From an uncultured Clostridia bacterium (GTDB lineage: Bacteria > Bacillota > Clostridia > Lachnospirales > UBA5962), in NCBI GenBank assembly GCA_946481295.1, contig CAMLLW010000001.1:1-64000 (forward strand): 64,000 nucleotides of DNA, given 5' to 3'. How positions within the stretch are numbered: position 1 is the first letter of the stretch; the number at the start of each line of letters is the position of its first letter. Positions 18,593 to 27,743 of the stretch are shown one piece after another. The notes below the pieces were generated by a model. The model saw nothing but the letters and a program-made list of their open reading frames with translations. It did not search any database and was not told where the DNA came from. Made by a program: the position numbers and the translations under genes.

Positions 18593-18706
18593 TAAGATTA
18601 TTATAAATATATTAAAATAAAATAAATTTTACATTTAATATTATATACAAAAACATTTTTATTATTTAAAATGACATATTATAATCAGAAGGTACGGTGA
18701 TTTATT

Positions 18707-19465
18707 ATGAGTAAATTTTATACTTTAGATGAGATATCAAAAATATATGGAATTTCAAAATCAAAGTTAAGATATTGGGAATCTCAAGGTTTAATTATAT
18801 CTAAAAGAAATAAAAAAAATGGATATAGAGAATACGGATTTAATGAATTAATGGAAATAGGAAATGTATTATTTTATAGAGATTTAGATATATCAATACA
18901 AGATTTAAAAAAAATTAATTTATTAAGTCCAGATGGTATAGAAAAAATTATAAAAGATAAGAAAAAAGATTTAAAAGATAGTATAAGTGATTTAGAAAAT
19001 AAAATATCAAAGATAAATTTAAATATTTTTAGAATACAAGAATATAATCGATTAAAGAAAAAACCATACATAAGAGAAGAATCAGATATTAATTTTATAA
19101 TTTATCATCATTTAGAAAGTGTAGAAGAAAATAATTTATTTATACAAAACCCCTATAATTTTTGTATATTATTTTCAAAAGATAATAATTATATATATGG
19201 AATGGATGTATTAGAATATAATGAAAACTTAGATAAAGAATTAATATTATCAAAGGAAAATATTAAGGATAAAAATTTTATTACTTGTTTATTAGAAGTA
19301 GATGTAAGAAAAACAGAAGAAACAAATTTAAATTATCATATAAAAAATTTAAAAGAATTAAATTATAAAGTAGGAGAATTTATATTTGGAAAGTACTTAT
19401 TATGCGGAGTAAATGATAATGGTATTAGTAAAGATTTTTTTAAATTATGGATAGAAATACAATAA
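18707..19465 (+). CDS. MerR-family transcriptional regulator
   Basis: A 252-residue regulator. The N-terminal winged helix (YTLDEISKIYGISKSKLRYWESQGLI, about residues 5-70, given here only by its core IYGISKSKLRYWE) is typical MerR. A Lys-rich coiled-coil dimerisation helix follows (about 76-115), and a ~130-residue C-terminal domain may bind an effector in the style of BmrR/GyrI-like sensors, though I see no diagnostic motif and no Cys cluster for metals. It is divergent from the ABC exporter operon, whose promoter has a 19-bp spacer, so it most likely activates export on binding a substrate. GAAGGTACGGTGA precedes the ATG. Confidence 0.9.
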   Translation: MSKFYTLDEISKIYGISKSKLRYWESQGLIISKRNKKNGYREYGFNELMEIGNVLFYRDLDISIQDLKKINLLSPDGIEKIIKDKKKDLKDSISDLENKISKINLNIFRIQEYNRLKKKPYIREESDINFIIYHHLESVEENNLFIQNPYNFCILFSKDNNYIYGMDVLEYNENLDKELILSKENIKDKNFITCLLEVDVRKTEETNLNYHIKNLKELNYKVGEFIFGKYLLCGVNDNGISKDFFKLWIEIQ

Positions 19466-19545
19466 TAATAACTACTTATTTTAATAATATTTTTATTTAG
19501 TTTATTTATCTATAGCAATAATAAATGCATAAATAAATAAAAGAT

Positions 19546-19577
19546 TTAATAAATAATATAATATATTATTTTATTAA
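19546..19577 (+). promoter_or_regulatory. AT-only inverted repeat before the PTS gene
   Basis: TTAATAAATAATAT pairs with ATATTATTTTATTAA (one extra base), ending 3 bases before the GGGGG ribosome-binding site. It may be a weak leader hairpin. In sequence this rich in A and T it could also be chance. Confidence 0.25.
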
Positions 19578-19592
19578 ATAGGGGGTTATAGT

Positions 19593-21227
19593 ATGAGTGG
19601 TAAAAATAAAACAAGTAAACTATTTTTATTATTACAAAAGATAGGAAAATCATTTTTTTTACCAGTTTCTATTTTACCAGTTGCAGGTTTACTTTTAGGT
19701 ATAGGAGCTTCATTTAGTAATCCTACTACCATAAGTGCATATAACTTAGAATGGCTTTTAGGTGAAGGAAGTATTTTAAATGCTATTTTGCGTATTATGA
19801 ATTCAGTTGGATCATCAATTTTTGATAATTTACCTCTAATATTTGCTCTTGCAATATCATTAGGCATGGCAAAAAGTGAGAAGGCAGTTGCTGTTTTATC
19901 ATCGGCAATATTTTTTATAGTAATGCATGTTACTATAAATAGTATTTTAATATTAAATAAAAGTATTTTACCTGATGGAACATTATCAAGTAAAGTTTTA
20001 GATGGTTCTATTTCAAATATCTTAGGAATTACAACACTACAAATGGGAGTATTTGGTGGTATAATAGCAGGATTAATAACAGCATACTTACATAATAGAT
20101 TTTATATGATAAAATTTTCACCAATCTTTGGTTTCTTTAGTGGAGTAAGATTTGTTCCTATAATATGTTCTTTAGGTGCAATGATAGTAGGAGCTATAAG
20201 TAGTTTTATTTGGCCTATAATTCAAATTGGTATTTCATTTATTGGAAATTTAGTAATGAATTCTGGATATTTTGGAACATTTATTTATGGATTAATGGAA
20301 CGTGCTTTAATACCTTTTGGATTACATCATGTATTTTATACACCATTTTGGTATACAGGTATAGGTGGAACAGCTATAGTAAATGGAACAACTTATTATG
20401 GTGCACAAAATATTTTCTTTGCACAACTTGCTTCACAAGATACTACAAGTTTTCATATAAATGTTGCTAGATTTTTATCTGGAAAATATTCTTTTATGAT
20501 GGGTGGGTTATTAGGAGCTGCATTTGCTATGTATAGGTGTTCTAAACCTGAAAAAAGAAAACAAGTAGGTGGTTTATTACTATCTGCTGCTTTAACTTCA
20601 TTTATTACAGGTATTACAGAACCTATAGAATTTACATTTTTATTTATTGCTCCTTTTTTATTTGGTATTCACTGTGTATTTGCAGGTTTATCATTTGTAC
20701 TTATGCATATATTTAAAATAACAATAGGAACAACATTTTCTTGTGGATTAATAGATTTTATATTATATGGAGTATTACCGGGAAATGATAAGACTAATTG
20801 GATAAGATTATTACCTATATTAGTTATATATTTTATTGTTTATTTCTTTTTATTTAAAATAATTATAGAAAAGTTTAATTTAAAAACTCCTGGAAGAGAA
20901 GACGATAATGAAGATGTAAAATTATATTCAAAAGAAGATTATAAAAATAAAAATTCTAATGAATCTGAAGATGATAGATCTAAAATTATTATTGAAGGTT
21001 TAGGTGGTATATCTAATATTACAACTATTGATAGCTGTATAACAAGATTAAGATTAGAAGTTATAGATACAAATCTAATAAATGAAGACAAATTGAAAAA
21101 AAGTGGTTCTTTAGGAATAATTGTAAAAGATAATAGTACTTATGTTCAAATAATTTATGGTACAGAAGCGCCTATAATAAAGACAAATCTTGAAAATTAT
21201 ATTAATAAATTAGAAGTAAATATTTAG
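19593..21227 (+). CDS. PTS sugar permease IICB, glucose/maltose family
   Basis: Takes up and phosphorylates a hexose or alpha-glucoside via the phosphoenolpyruvate phosphotransferase system. Residues ~10-425 are the IIC membrane domain (FFLPVSILPVAGLLLGIG, then RALIPFGLHHVFYTPFW and TGITEPIEFTFLF, the family's substrate-binding signature). An Asp/Glu-rich linker leads to a IIB domain (about 455-544) with the phosphocysteine Cys482 in TTIDSCITRLRLEV. No IIA domain is fused or nearby, so IIA must be supplied from elsewhere. No hydrolase gene lies alongside to reveal the sugar. It resembles MalX/alpha-glucoside IICBs more than NagE. ATG follows AGGGGGTTAT. Confidence 0.9.
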   Translation: MSGKNKTSKLFLLLQKIGKSFFLPVSILPVAGLLLGIGASFSNPTTISAYNLEWLLGEGSILNAILRIMNSVGSSIFDNLPLIFALAISLGMAKSEKAVAVLSSAIFFIVMHVTINSILILNKSILPDGTLSSKVLDGSISNILGITTLQMGVFGGIIAGLITAYLHNRFYMIKFSPIFGFFSGVRFVPIICSLGAMIVGAISSFIWPIIQIGISFIGNLVMNSGYFGTFIYGLMERALIPFGLHHVFYTPFWYTGIGGTAIVNGTTYYGAQNIFFAQLASQDTTSFHINVARFLSGKYSFMMGGLLGAAFAMYRCSKPEKRKQVGGLLLSAALTSFITGITEPIEFTFLFIAPFLFGIHCVFAGLSFVLMHIFKITIGTTFSCGLIDFILYGVLPGNDKTNWIRLLPILVIYFIVYFFLFKIIIEKFNLKTPGREDDNEDVKLYSKEDYKNKNSNESEDDRSKIIIEGLGGISNITTIDSCITRLRLEVIDTNLINEDKLKKSGSLGIIVKDNSTYVQIIYGTEAPIIKTNLENYINKLEVNI

Positions 21228-21268
21228 TTGTAATATTAAGATATATAATTAAATTTAAAAATTTATAT

Positions 21269-21314
21269 AAAATATGTTATAAAGTATTTTAAAATATTTT
21301 TATAACATATTTTT
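21269..21314 (+). terminator. terminator of the PTS gene
   Basis: AAAATATGTTATAAA pairs with TTTATAACATATTTT over 15 bp, with a T-rich tail. Confidence 0.75.
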
Positions 21315-21380
21315 AATTTTATAGAATTTATTTATATATTATAATTTTGTTTTCATAATACTAGAAATTTATATTTTTTA

Positions 21381-21410
21381 TTGAATAATTGGTAATCTTA
21401 TTGTTATAAT
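21381..21410 (+). promoter_or_regulatory. candidate promoter of the YtvI-like gene
   Basis: TTGAAT (21381-21386), an 18-base spacer and TATAAT (21405-21410). Confidence 0.5.
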
Positions 21411-21491
21411 CTAATAAATAATTTAAAATACACATCTAAGAATAAATTGTAATTATATAATTACATAAAAAAAACATTTAAGGGTGATATA

Positions 21492-22535
21492 GTGAATTTT
21501 TACAAAGAAAATAAAAAATCTATAGATAAAATTTTATTTATTATAACTTTTCTTTTAACGGTGTATGTACTAGTTAAATATTTATTAGGTCTTTTTGCAC
21601 CATTTATTTTAGCCTATATAATATCTTTTGTTATAACACCGATATTAAACTTTTTTAATAAAAAGTTAAAAATTCCAAGAGGACTAGCTACTGCATTATC
21701 TATTGTTGTATTTGTAGGTTCAATAGGATTAATAGGACTCTGGATAATGAGTATTGTAATAAAAGAAGGTATGGACTTTTTTAATAATATTCCTAATCTT
21801 ATAGAGTATTTTAATAATACAATTTATAATTTAGAACTTAAATTAAATAACTTAGAAGGAATAATACCTGAAAGCCTTAGCAATACTATTAATAATTTAA
21901 AAGTTCAAATGGTAAAATTTATTGTAGATATTGCTGCTAGTTTTTTAAAAAGTTTTTCTACAAAATTTGTATATTCATTTCCTAAGTTTATAATAATTTG
22001 TGTTGTTGGTTTAATTAGTTCATTTTTTTATACAAAAGATAAGTATTTAATTAATAATACATTAAAAAAATTAGTACCAAGCTACGGTGAAAAAAAATTA
22101 AAATTACTATATAAAAGTGGAGTTTCAGCAATACTAAATTATTTTAAAGCAGAATTTTTAATGATGTGTATTATAGGTAGTGTATGTATTACAGGTTTAA
22201 CCATTTTAGGAGTACAATATTCATTTTTTATAGGATTTTTGATAGGAATCATAGATGCTATTCCTGCATTAGGAAGTGGATTTTTTTATTGGCCATGGGT
22301 AACATTTTCACTCATAACTGGAAATTACAATAGATCTATAGGTCTACTTTGTATATATTTTATAATATTTTTTATTAGACAAGGTTTGGAACCTAGAATA
22401 GTAGGAGACCAATTAGGAGTTCATCCTGTAGTTATGTTAATGTCTGTTTATTTTGGACTTTATATATTTGGAATACCTGGTGTTATTATAGGGCCTTGTG
22501 TATCAGTAATAATAAAATCAATTATAGATGTGTAA
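21492..22535 (+). CDS. AI-2E family membrane protein, YtvI-like
   Basis: A 347-residue polytopic membrane protein of the AI-2E/PerM family (PF01594). There are paired N-terminal helices, a long amphipathic middle region (about 90-160) and C-terminal helices with the family motif GIIDAIPALGSGFFYWPW and PGVIIGPC. In Clostridia and Bacillus this subfamily is annotated as sporulation integral membrane protein YtvI; its molecular role is unknown. The start is GTG at 21492 behind AAGGGTGAT. It is monocistronic, flanked by its own promoter and a bidirectional terminator. Confidence 0.83.
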   Translation: MNFYKENKKSIDKILFIITFLLTVYVLVKYLLGLFAPFILAYIISFVITPILNFFNKKLKIPRGLATALSIVVFVGSIGLIGLWIMSIVIKEGMDFFNNIPNLIEYFNNTIYNLELKLNNLEGIIPESLSNTINNLKVQMVKFIVDIAASFLKSFSTKFVYSFPKFIIICVVGLISSFFYTKDKYLINNTLKKLVPSYGEKKLKLLYKSGVSAILNYFKAEFLMMCIIGSVCITGLTILGVQYSFFIGFLIGIIDAIPALGSGFFYWPWVTFSLITGNYNRSIGLLCIYFIIFFIRQGLEPRIVGDQLGVHPVVMLMSVYFGLYIFGIPGVIIGPCVSVIIKSIIDV

Positions 22536-22545
22536 AATTTATTTA

Positions 22546-22580
22546 AAAAAGTCTTTATAGTTTTTATATAAAGACTTTTT
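22546..22580. terminator. bidirectional terminator (YtvI-like / flotillin)
   Basis: AAAAAGTCTTTATA pairs with TATAAAGACTTTTT (14 bp, 7-base loop); it lies between two convergent stops. Confidence 0.85.
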
Positions 22581-22590
22581 TATTTTGTAT

Positions 22591-24090
22591 TTATTTTAAA
22601 TTGTTTTTATTTTCATCACTAATTATTTCTTCTTTAGAATTATCATTTTTGTTATCATTATTAACTATATTATTGTTATCTTTATTTTTATTAGGATCTA
22701 TTATTTCTTTATTAGTATTTTTATTTATTGTATTATGTAATATCTCTTGTAAATTTACACCTGTTAAAGCATCTACTGTTTCAGGAAGAGTTGAAAGTAT
22801 ATCTGTTACATAAGAAGAAATTTTTGTTGCCCCACCTTTATTTTCTCCTGATCCATTGTCTATAACAACAATTTTTTCTGTTTTAGATAGTGGTTCAGAT
22901 ATAGATGATGCTATTTGTGGCAATTGTTTAATTATCATTTCTACAATTGCTGCTTCATTATATTTATTAAATGCTTCTGATTTTTTCATCATAGCGTATG
23001 CTTCTGCAATACCTTTTTCTTTTATTATTTCTACTTCAGCCATACCTTGTAATCTTTTTGCTTCTGCATTTGCACTACCTTCTAACCTTATACTTTCAGC
23101 TTTTGCCTGTGCACTTTGTATTTCTTTATATTTTATAGCTTCTGCAATTTTTTCTTGATTATATTTATCTGCATTAGCTTGTTTTACAACAGTTGCTTCT
23201 AATTCTTTTTCTTTCCTTATAGTTTCTTGGTCTGCAAGTTCTATTTCTTTTTGTTTTTGAATTATTTCTACTTGCATTTTTGTTTCTGTAACTTCTTTAC
23301 TCATTTTATTTGTTTCTATTTCATATGCTAAATCTGCTACTGCTTTAGATGTTTCTTGTTCACGTCTATATTCTTGAATTTTTAATTCTTTTGTTTTATT
23401 AGCTTCTGCAATTTGAGTTTCTGCTATTAGTCTAGCTTCTTCACCTAATCTATTAGCTTCTGCAGTTTTAATTTTTGTTTCCATGTGAGCTTTAGCTTCT
23501 GCAATTTCTGCATCTCTTTTTACTTCAGCAATTCTTTTTTTACCTAAAGATTCTAGATAGCCATTTTCATCTCCAATATCTCTAATAGTGAATGTTTTAA
23601 TTTCAAGACCCATTTCAGCTAAATCTAATGCAGCAACTTCTTGAACATTAGATGCAAATTTTTCTCTATCTTTATAAATTTCTTCTACAGTAAGTTTAGA
23701 AATAATTTCTCTTAATTTACCTTCTAATACATCTTTAGCAATATCTTCTATAGCAGATATTGTTCTAGATTCATTTCCAGTATTAAATTGTTCTATAGCA
23801 GCTAGAATAGATTCTTTATCGCTTTTAATTTTTATAACTGCGATACCATCTGCAGAAATATCTACACCTTGTTCTGTAAGAGCACCTTGTGTACTAATTT
23901 CTATTTTCATATTTTCTAATGAGATTCTATCTGCACGTTCAAAAATAGGTATAACAAATCCACCACCACCTGATATAACTCTTTTTTTAAGACCTGTTAT
24001 AACTAAAGCTTTGTCTTGAGGGACACGCTTCCAAAGCATTAATACTATTAATATTAAAACAAATATTAAAATTAAAAACATAATTAGCAT
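22591..24090 (-). CDS. flotillin (FloT/YuaG-like)
   Basis: A scaffold of functional membrane microdomains. The 499 residues comprise an N-terminal hydrophobic hairpin anchor (about 4-22), a Band-7/PHB domain (about 25-190, with GLKKRVISGGGGFVIPIFER), a long Ala/Glu/Lys-rich coiled coil (about 190-400) that drives oligomerisation, and a low-complexity Asn/Asp/Lys tail (about 450-499). It starts 7 bases inside the upstream NfeD gene; the YuaF-YuaG pair of Bacillus has the same order. The low-complexity tail is probably an AT-bias addition. Confidence 0.92.
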   Translation of the reverse strand: MLIMFLILIFVLILIVLMLWKRVPQDKALVITGLKKRVISGGGGFVIPIFERADRISLENMKIEISTQGALTEQGVDISADGIAVIKIKSDKESILAAIEQFNTGNESRTISAIEDIAKDVLEGKLREIISKLTVEEIYKDREKFASNVQEVAALDLAEMGLEIKTFTIRDIGDENGYLESLGKKRIAEVKRDAEIAEAKAHMETKIKTAEANRLGEEARLIAETQIAEANKTKELKIQEYRREQETSKAVADLAYEIETNKMSKEVTETKMQVEIIQKQKEIELADQETIRKEKELEATVVKQANADKYNQEKIAEAIKYKEIQSAQAKAESIRLEGSANAEAKRLQGMAEVEIIKEKGIAEAYAMMKKSEAFNKYNEAAIVEMIIKQLPQIASSISEPLSKTEKIVVIDNGSGENKGGATKISSYVTDILSTLPETVDALTGVNLQEILHNTINKNTNKEIIDPNKNKDNNNIVNNDNKNDNSKEEIISDENKNNLK

Positions 24091-24554
24091 TTCTCCTTTA
24101 TATTATTATTTTTAGGTTTAACATAAAATGTATTTTTTTCTATTCTTACAATTTTAACTTGTGTATATGTATCTATTTGTTCTCCATTTTCACTTTTAGC
24201 TGGCGCACTAAATATATTACCATTTATCACATATTTTATTTTACCATATTGTTCTTTAAAAATTTTTTGTGTAACAATTGCTTCTTGATTAATTAGATTT
24301 TTAGATTCTATAACCATAGTTTTTTGTGCAGTGTAAAGGGGTTTTATAATAAATTTATTAATAATATATGAAATTAAAATACCTAAAATCATACATATTA
24401 GTATTGATAATATTTTAAATTCTAAAAGCTTAGTAAATATATCTATTTTTAAATTTAAAATATCTAATTTAATATTTGGGATTGCGCCAAAAAAAGTTAA
24501 AAATATTATATATCCTATAACAATTCCAGATAATATAGTAAAAATAAAATGCAT
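24084..24554 (-). CDS. NfeD-family membrane protein (YuaF-like)
   Basis: A 156-residue protein with two to three N-terminal membrane segments (about 5-25 and 47-70) and a C-terminal OB-fold domain (about 85-145). The segments GKIKYVINGNIFSAPAKS and TQVKIVRIEKNTFYV match the NfeD/YuaF OB fold. It is the short form without a ClpP-like protease domain. It overlaps the flotillin gene by 7 bases and likely works with flotillin at membrane microdomains. The ATG follows AGGAGG on the minus strand. Confidence 0.85.
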   Translation of the reverse strand: MHFIFTILSGIVIGYIIFLTFFGAIPNIKLDILNLKIDIFTKLLEFKILSILICMILGILISYIINKFIIKPLYTAQKTMVIESKNLINQEAIVTQKIFKEQYGKIKYVINGNIFSAPAKSENGEQIDTYTQVKIVRIEKNTFYVKPKNNNIKEKC

Positions 24555-24637
24555 ATAATAAAATCTACCTCCTTATATAAAATTATTATATAATATATTT
24601 TTAGTAATATAAAGTTTTAATATGGGAGGAATTTGTA

Positions 24638-25003
24638 GTGGATGAAAATAATGTTTTAGTATCTGCTTCAATATATAATGAACAATACTTTGTAAATCCT
24701 TATTATAATAGTATTCCAAAAGAAGTTTTAGAAGAACTAAGAATAATTTGCGTAACTTTATCTGCAAAATTACATTGTATTTTTACTATCGGATTTAATG
24801 AAGAGGGAAATATATTTATAAATACAAAATCTTTAGAAAATGATTTAGATTATGATGAAATAGGTGCAAAACTAGAAATAAATAAACTTTTAAAAGAAAA
24901 AAAAGGACTTATTAGAGCACTGGAATTATGGTATCGAGTATTTATAATTAATAAAGGAAAAGATTTAGAAAAACTAAAGGAGAATTTTAATGAAGATAGG
25001 TAA
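24638..25003 (+). CDS. DUF6145 family protein, function unknown
   Basis: A 121-residue acidic soluble protein. The pattern VLVSASIYNEQYFVNP, then LKEKKGLIRALELWYRVF, recalls DUF6145, a small clostridial family commonly found just before a tRNA-dihydrouridine synthase gene. It starts with GTG at 24638 behind ATGGGAGGA and overlaps the dus gene by 14 bases, which implies translational coupling. Function unknown; a role tied to Dus or tRNA is conceivable but only inferred from position. Confidence 0.7.
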   Translation: MDENNVLVSASIYNEQYFVNPYYNSIPKEVLEELRIICVTLSAKLHCIFTIGFNEEGNIFINTKSLENDLDYDEIGAKLEINKLLKEKKGLIRALELWYRVFIINKGKDLEKLKENFNEDR

Positions 25004-25946
25004 TGTTAGTATAAATGGTAAAGCTGTTTTAGGACCTATGGCAGGTGTTACAGATTTACCATTTAGACTTATTTGCAAAGATTTTGGATGTAGTTTAGGA
25101 TTTACCGAGATGATAAGTGCAAAGGGAATGTTTTATGAAAATAAAAATACTCAAGAATTATTAAAATCTAATGAGAGAGAAAGGCCTGTTGCTGTACAAC
25201 TTTTTGGATCTGATCCTATAATTTTAAAGAATATGGCTTTAAAAGTAGAAAAGTTAGATATTGATATAATAGACATTAATATGGGATGTCCTGTACCTAA
25301 GATTGTTAAAAATGGTGAAGGATCTGCATTAATGAAAAATCCTAAGTTAATAGGAGAAATTGTAAAAACAGTTAGTAGTGCTATAAGCAAACCTCTTACA
25401 ATAAAAATTAGAAAAGGTTTTGATTCTACATGTATAAACGCTGTAGAAATTGCTAAAATAGCAGAGGATAATGGTGCTAAAGCTATAACAGTACATGGTA
25501 GAACTAGAGAAGAATATTATACTGGAAAAGCTGATTGGGATATTATAGGTAAAGTAAAAGAGTCTATTAATATACCTGTTATAGGTAGTGGAGATATTAT
25601 AGATCCTATAAGTGCAAAATATGCTTTAGAAAATTATAAATGTGATGCTTTAATGATTGCAAGAGGTTCTAGAGGAAACCCTTGGATATTTAGAGATATT
25701 AATCACTATTTAGAAACAGGTGAAATTTTAGAGTCACCAACTATTAAAGAAAAAATAACATTAGCTTTAAGACATGGGAAAATGCTTATTGAATATAAAG
25801 GGGAATATATAGGAATAAGAGAAATGAGAAAACATATTGGTTGGTATTTAAAAGGTATTCATGGGGCTAGTAATATTAAAGTAGAAGTTAATAAAGCTCA
25901 AAATTATGAAGAATTAGAAAATATTTTATTAAGTTTAATAAATTAA
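24990..25946 (+). CDS. dus: tRNA-dihydrouridine synthase (DusB-like)
   Basis: FMN-dependent reduction of uridine to dihydrouridine in tRNA. The 318-residue TIM barrel has GPMAGVTDLPFR at the N-terminus, the active-site region DINMGCPVPKIVKNGEGSAL (catalytic Cys in MGCPVPK), TVHGRTREEYYTGKADW and the FMN phosphate loop IGSGDI and IARGSRGNPWIF. A C-terminal helical tRNA-binding domain completes it. The ATG lies inside the end of the DUF6145 gene, with AAGGAG just upstream. Confidence 0.95.
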   Translation: MKIGNVSINGKAVLGPMAGVTDLPFRLICKDFGCSLGFTEMISAKGMFYENKNTQELLKSNERERPVAVQLFGSDPIILKNMALKVEKLDIDIIDINMGCPVPKIVKNGEGSALMKNPKLIGEIVKTVSSAISKPLTIKIRKGFDSTCINAVEIAKIAEDNGAKAITVHGRTREEYYTGKADWDIIGKVKESINIPVIGSGDIIDPISAKYALENYKCDALMIARGSRGNPWIFRDINHYLETGEILESPTIKEKITLALRHGKMLIEYKGEYIGIREMRKHIGWYLKGIHGASNIKVEVNKAQNYEELENILLSLIN

Positions 25947-26014
25947 TATCTGTAATAAACTTGTATATAAAATCATATTTATATTGCAAATAAATTTTTG
26001 AAAGAAGTGTTTTT

Positions 26015-27007
26015 GTGGCTCAATTTGCATATATAGATTTTATCGAAAGTATGGATGAAATAAATTTTAAATATAATATTATTAAAAAGACAACTAATTT
26101 TTTATTAAAACAATATTTAAAATTGTCTAATGAATTTTTTTCAGAAGAAATTTTAATTAATAATTTAAAAGGTTTATCTGTTAAGATTCCAATTATTAAA
26201 AGTGAATTAGATAATGATAGAAATTATACTGAATATATGATAATAAAAACTTTAGAACAACTAAAAAATTTTGATATAGATATTATAAAAGTTTATGATA
26301 AATATAATTTTAATTATGAAGATTATTTTCGAGTATCTTTAGGTAATAATACTTTTAAATTTTTTATATTTAAAATAATAGAAGAAGGATTAAAAATTAT
26401 TAAAAAAGATTTAAAATTTGCAGAAGTTTTAATTATTTCTGATAATCCAAAAGAAGAAAAATTGATTTTTGATTTAATATATCCTAATATTAATAACTTA
26501 TATATTTTAGGTAATAAAGATTTTTTAGATGAGTATGAAATACTAAGTCAAAATATTTTTGAAGATTGTGGATTAAATGTTGAAATAATTAATGATGAAA
26601 ATAATTTAATAAAATCAGCTGATATAATTATAAATATTAAAAATTATAATGAAAAATTAATTTATCGATTTAAAAAAGGAAGTATATTTATAGATTGTAG
26701 TTTTAATATAGTTAATGCTGAAGAATTAGCATTAAAAAGACAAGATATGCTAGTAGTAAATAATTTAAAGCTTATATATAATAAAAATATTTTATCTATA
26801 CAAGATTTTGAAATATTTTTATATTGTACAAATAAAGAATATAAAAATTTTATTGATGAAAGTATTACAAATAATAATACTAGTAATATTTTAAAGTTAA
26901 GTAAAAATATAGATGCAGAAATAGATGAACTAGGTATAAAAAATAATTGGTATAATAATGAAAAAATATATTTTTTTTTAAAACAATCTAGGCTAATAAA
27001 ATCTTAA
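26015..27007 (+). CDS. unrecognised 330-residue protein, possible Rossmann-like domain
   Basis: I do not recognise this family. It has no signal peptide and no membrane segment and is very rich in Asn, Ile and Lys. Residues ~130-235 alternate beta-like and helical stretches (AEVLIISDNPKEE, NNLYILGNKDFLDEY, LNVEIINDENN, ADIIINIKNY, SIFIDCSF), which suggests an alpha/beta, perhaps nucleotide- or dinucleotide-binding, fold. No Gly-rich loop is preserved, so cofactor binding may be lost. The start is GTG at 26015 behind GAAAGAAG. It sits 68 bases after dus, before greA and lysS. Confidence 0.75.
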   Translation: MAQFAYIDFIESMDEINFKYNIIKKTTNFLLKQYLKLSNEFFSEEILINNLKGLSVKIPIIKSELDNDRNYTEYMIIKTLEQLKNFDIDIIKVYDKYNFNYEDYFRVSLGNNTFKFFIFKIIEEGLKIIKKDLKFAEVLIISDNPKEEKLIFDLIYPNINNLYILGNKDFLDEYEILSQNIFEDCGLNVEIINDENNLIKSADIIINIKNYNEKLIYRFKKGSIFIDCSFNIVNAEELALKRQDMLVVNNLKLIYNKNILSIQDFEIFLYCTNKEYKNFIDESITNNNTSNILKLSKNIDAEIDELGIKNNWYNNEKIYFFLKQSRLIKS

Positions 27008-27095
27008 TTTTTGGTTAAACTATTTCATATTTTAAATTTATTATTTTAATATAAATAATTAGATAAATTTTAAAAAATGCTATTAATTAGCTTTA

Positions 27096-27124
27096 TTGAC
27101 AATGTTTTTTATGTGATATATAAT
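27096..27124 (+). promoter_or_regulatory. consensus SigA promoter of greA-lysS
   Basis: TTGACA (27096-27101), a 17-base spacer and TATAAT (27119-27124): a perfect consensus on both hexamers. Transcription would begin near 27131, leaving a ~95-base leader. Confidence 0.85.
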
Positions 27125-27152
27125 AAAAAAACATATATTTTAGAAGCGTATA

Positions 27153-27189
27153 GGGCATACTTTTGTACATTTGTACTCATAGTATGTCT
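27153..27189 (+). promoter_or_regulatory. leader hairpin in the greA mRNA
   Basis: GGGCATACT pairs with AGTATGTCT, and a nested GTACA/TGTAC occupies the loop. It lies between promoter and ribosome-binding site. No T tract follows directly, so it is not a simple terminator; its role is unknown. Confidence 0.5.
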
Positions 27190-27224
27190 AATTTAAATTT
27201 TTTAAAAGAGGGGTTAATTGTGCC

Positions 27225-27704
27225 ATGTCTGAAAAAAAAGTTGTATTAACTTATGAAGGTCTTAAAAAATTAGAAGATGAGCTTTTTAATCTAAAAACTG
27301 TTAGAAGAAAAGATGTTGCAGAAAAGATAAAAGAAGCTAGAGGTCAAGGTGACTTATCTGAAAATGCAGAGTATGATGCAGCTAAAGAAGAACAAGCTGA
27401 AATAGAAGCAAGAATTGTAGCTGTAGAAAAGATGCTTCGAAATGCAGAAGTTATAGATGAAGAAGAAATAAGTACAGATATTATAAATTTAGGTTGTAAA
27501 GTTCGTATTTTTGACTTAGAATTTGATGAGGAAATAGAATATACAATTGTAGGTTCTACTGAAGCAAATCCTGCTAAAGGTTTTATTTCTAATGAATCAC
27601 CTTTAGGTTTAGCGCTTATAGGCCATTCTGTAGGAGATAAGATAGAGGTTGAAGCTCCAGATGGTATAATACAATATAATGTACTTGAAATAAAAAGAAA
27701 TTAG
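27225..27704 (+). CDS. greA: transcription elongation factor GreA
   Basis: Rescues backtracked RNA polymerase by stimulating transcript cleavage. 159 residues. The N-terminal coiled coil carries the acidic tip ([17 protein letters not shown]) and the C-terminal FKBP-like domain carries [18 protein letters not shown]. The ATG at 27225 follows AGAGGGG at a spacing of about 11. A consensus promoter and a structured leader precede it. lysS follows after 39 bases. Confidence 0.97.
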   Translation: MSEKKVVLTYEGLKKLEDELFNLKTVRRKDVAEKIKEARGQGDLSENAEYDAAKEEQAEIEARIVAVEKMLRNAEVIDEEEISTDIINLGCKVRIFDLEFDEEIEYTIVGSTEANPAKGFISNESPLGLALIGHSVGDKIEVEAPDGIIQYNVLEIKRN

Positions 27705-27743
27705 AATTATTATATAATAATTTTAATTTGCGGGAGGAAAATA

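Noticed and set aside
22601-23158. Plus-strand frames opposite the flotillin gene
   Set aside because: They mirror the coiled-coil repeats of flotillin; no ribosome-binding sites.
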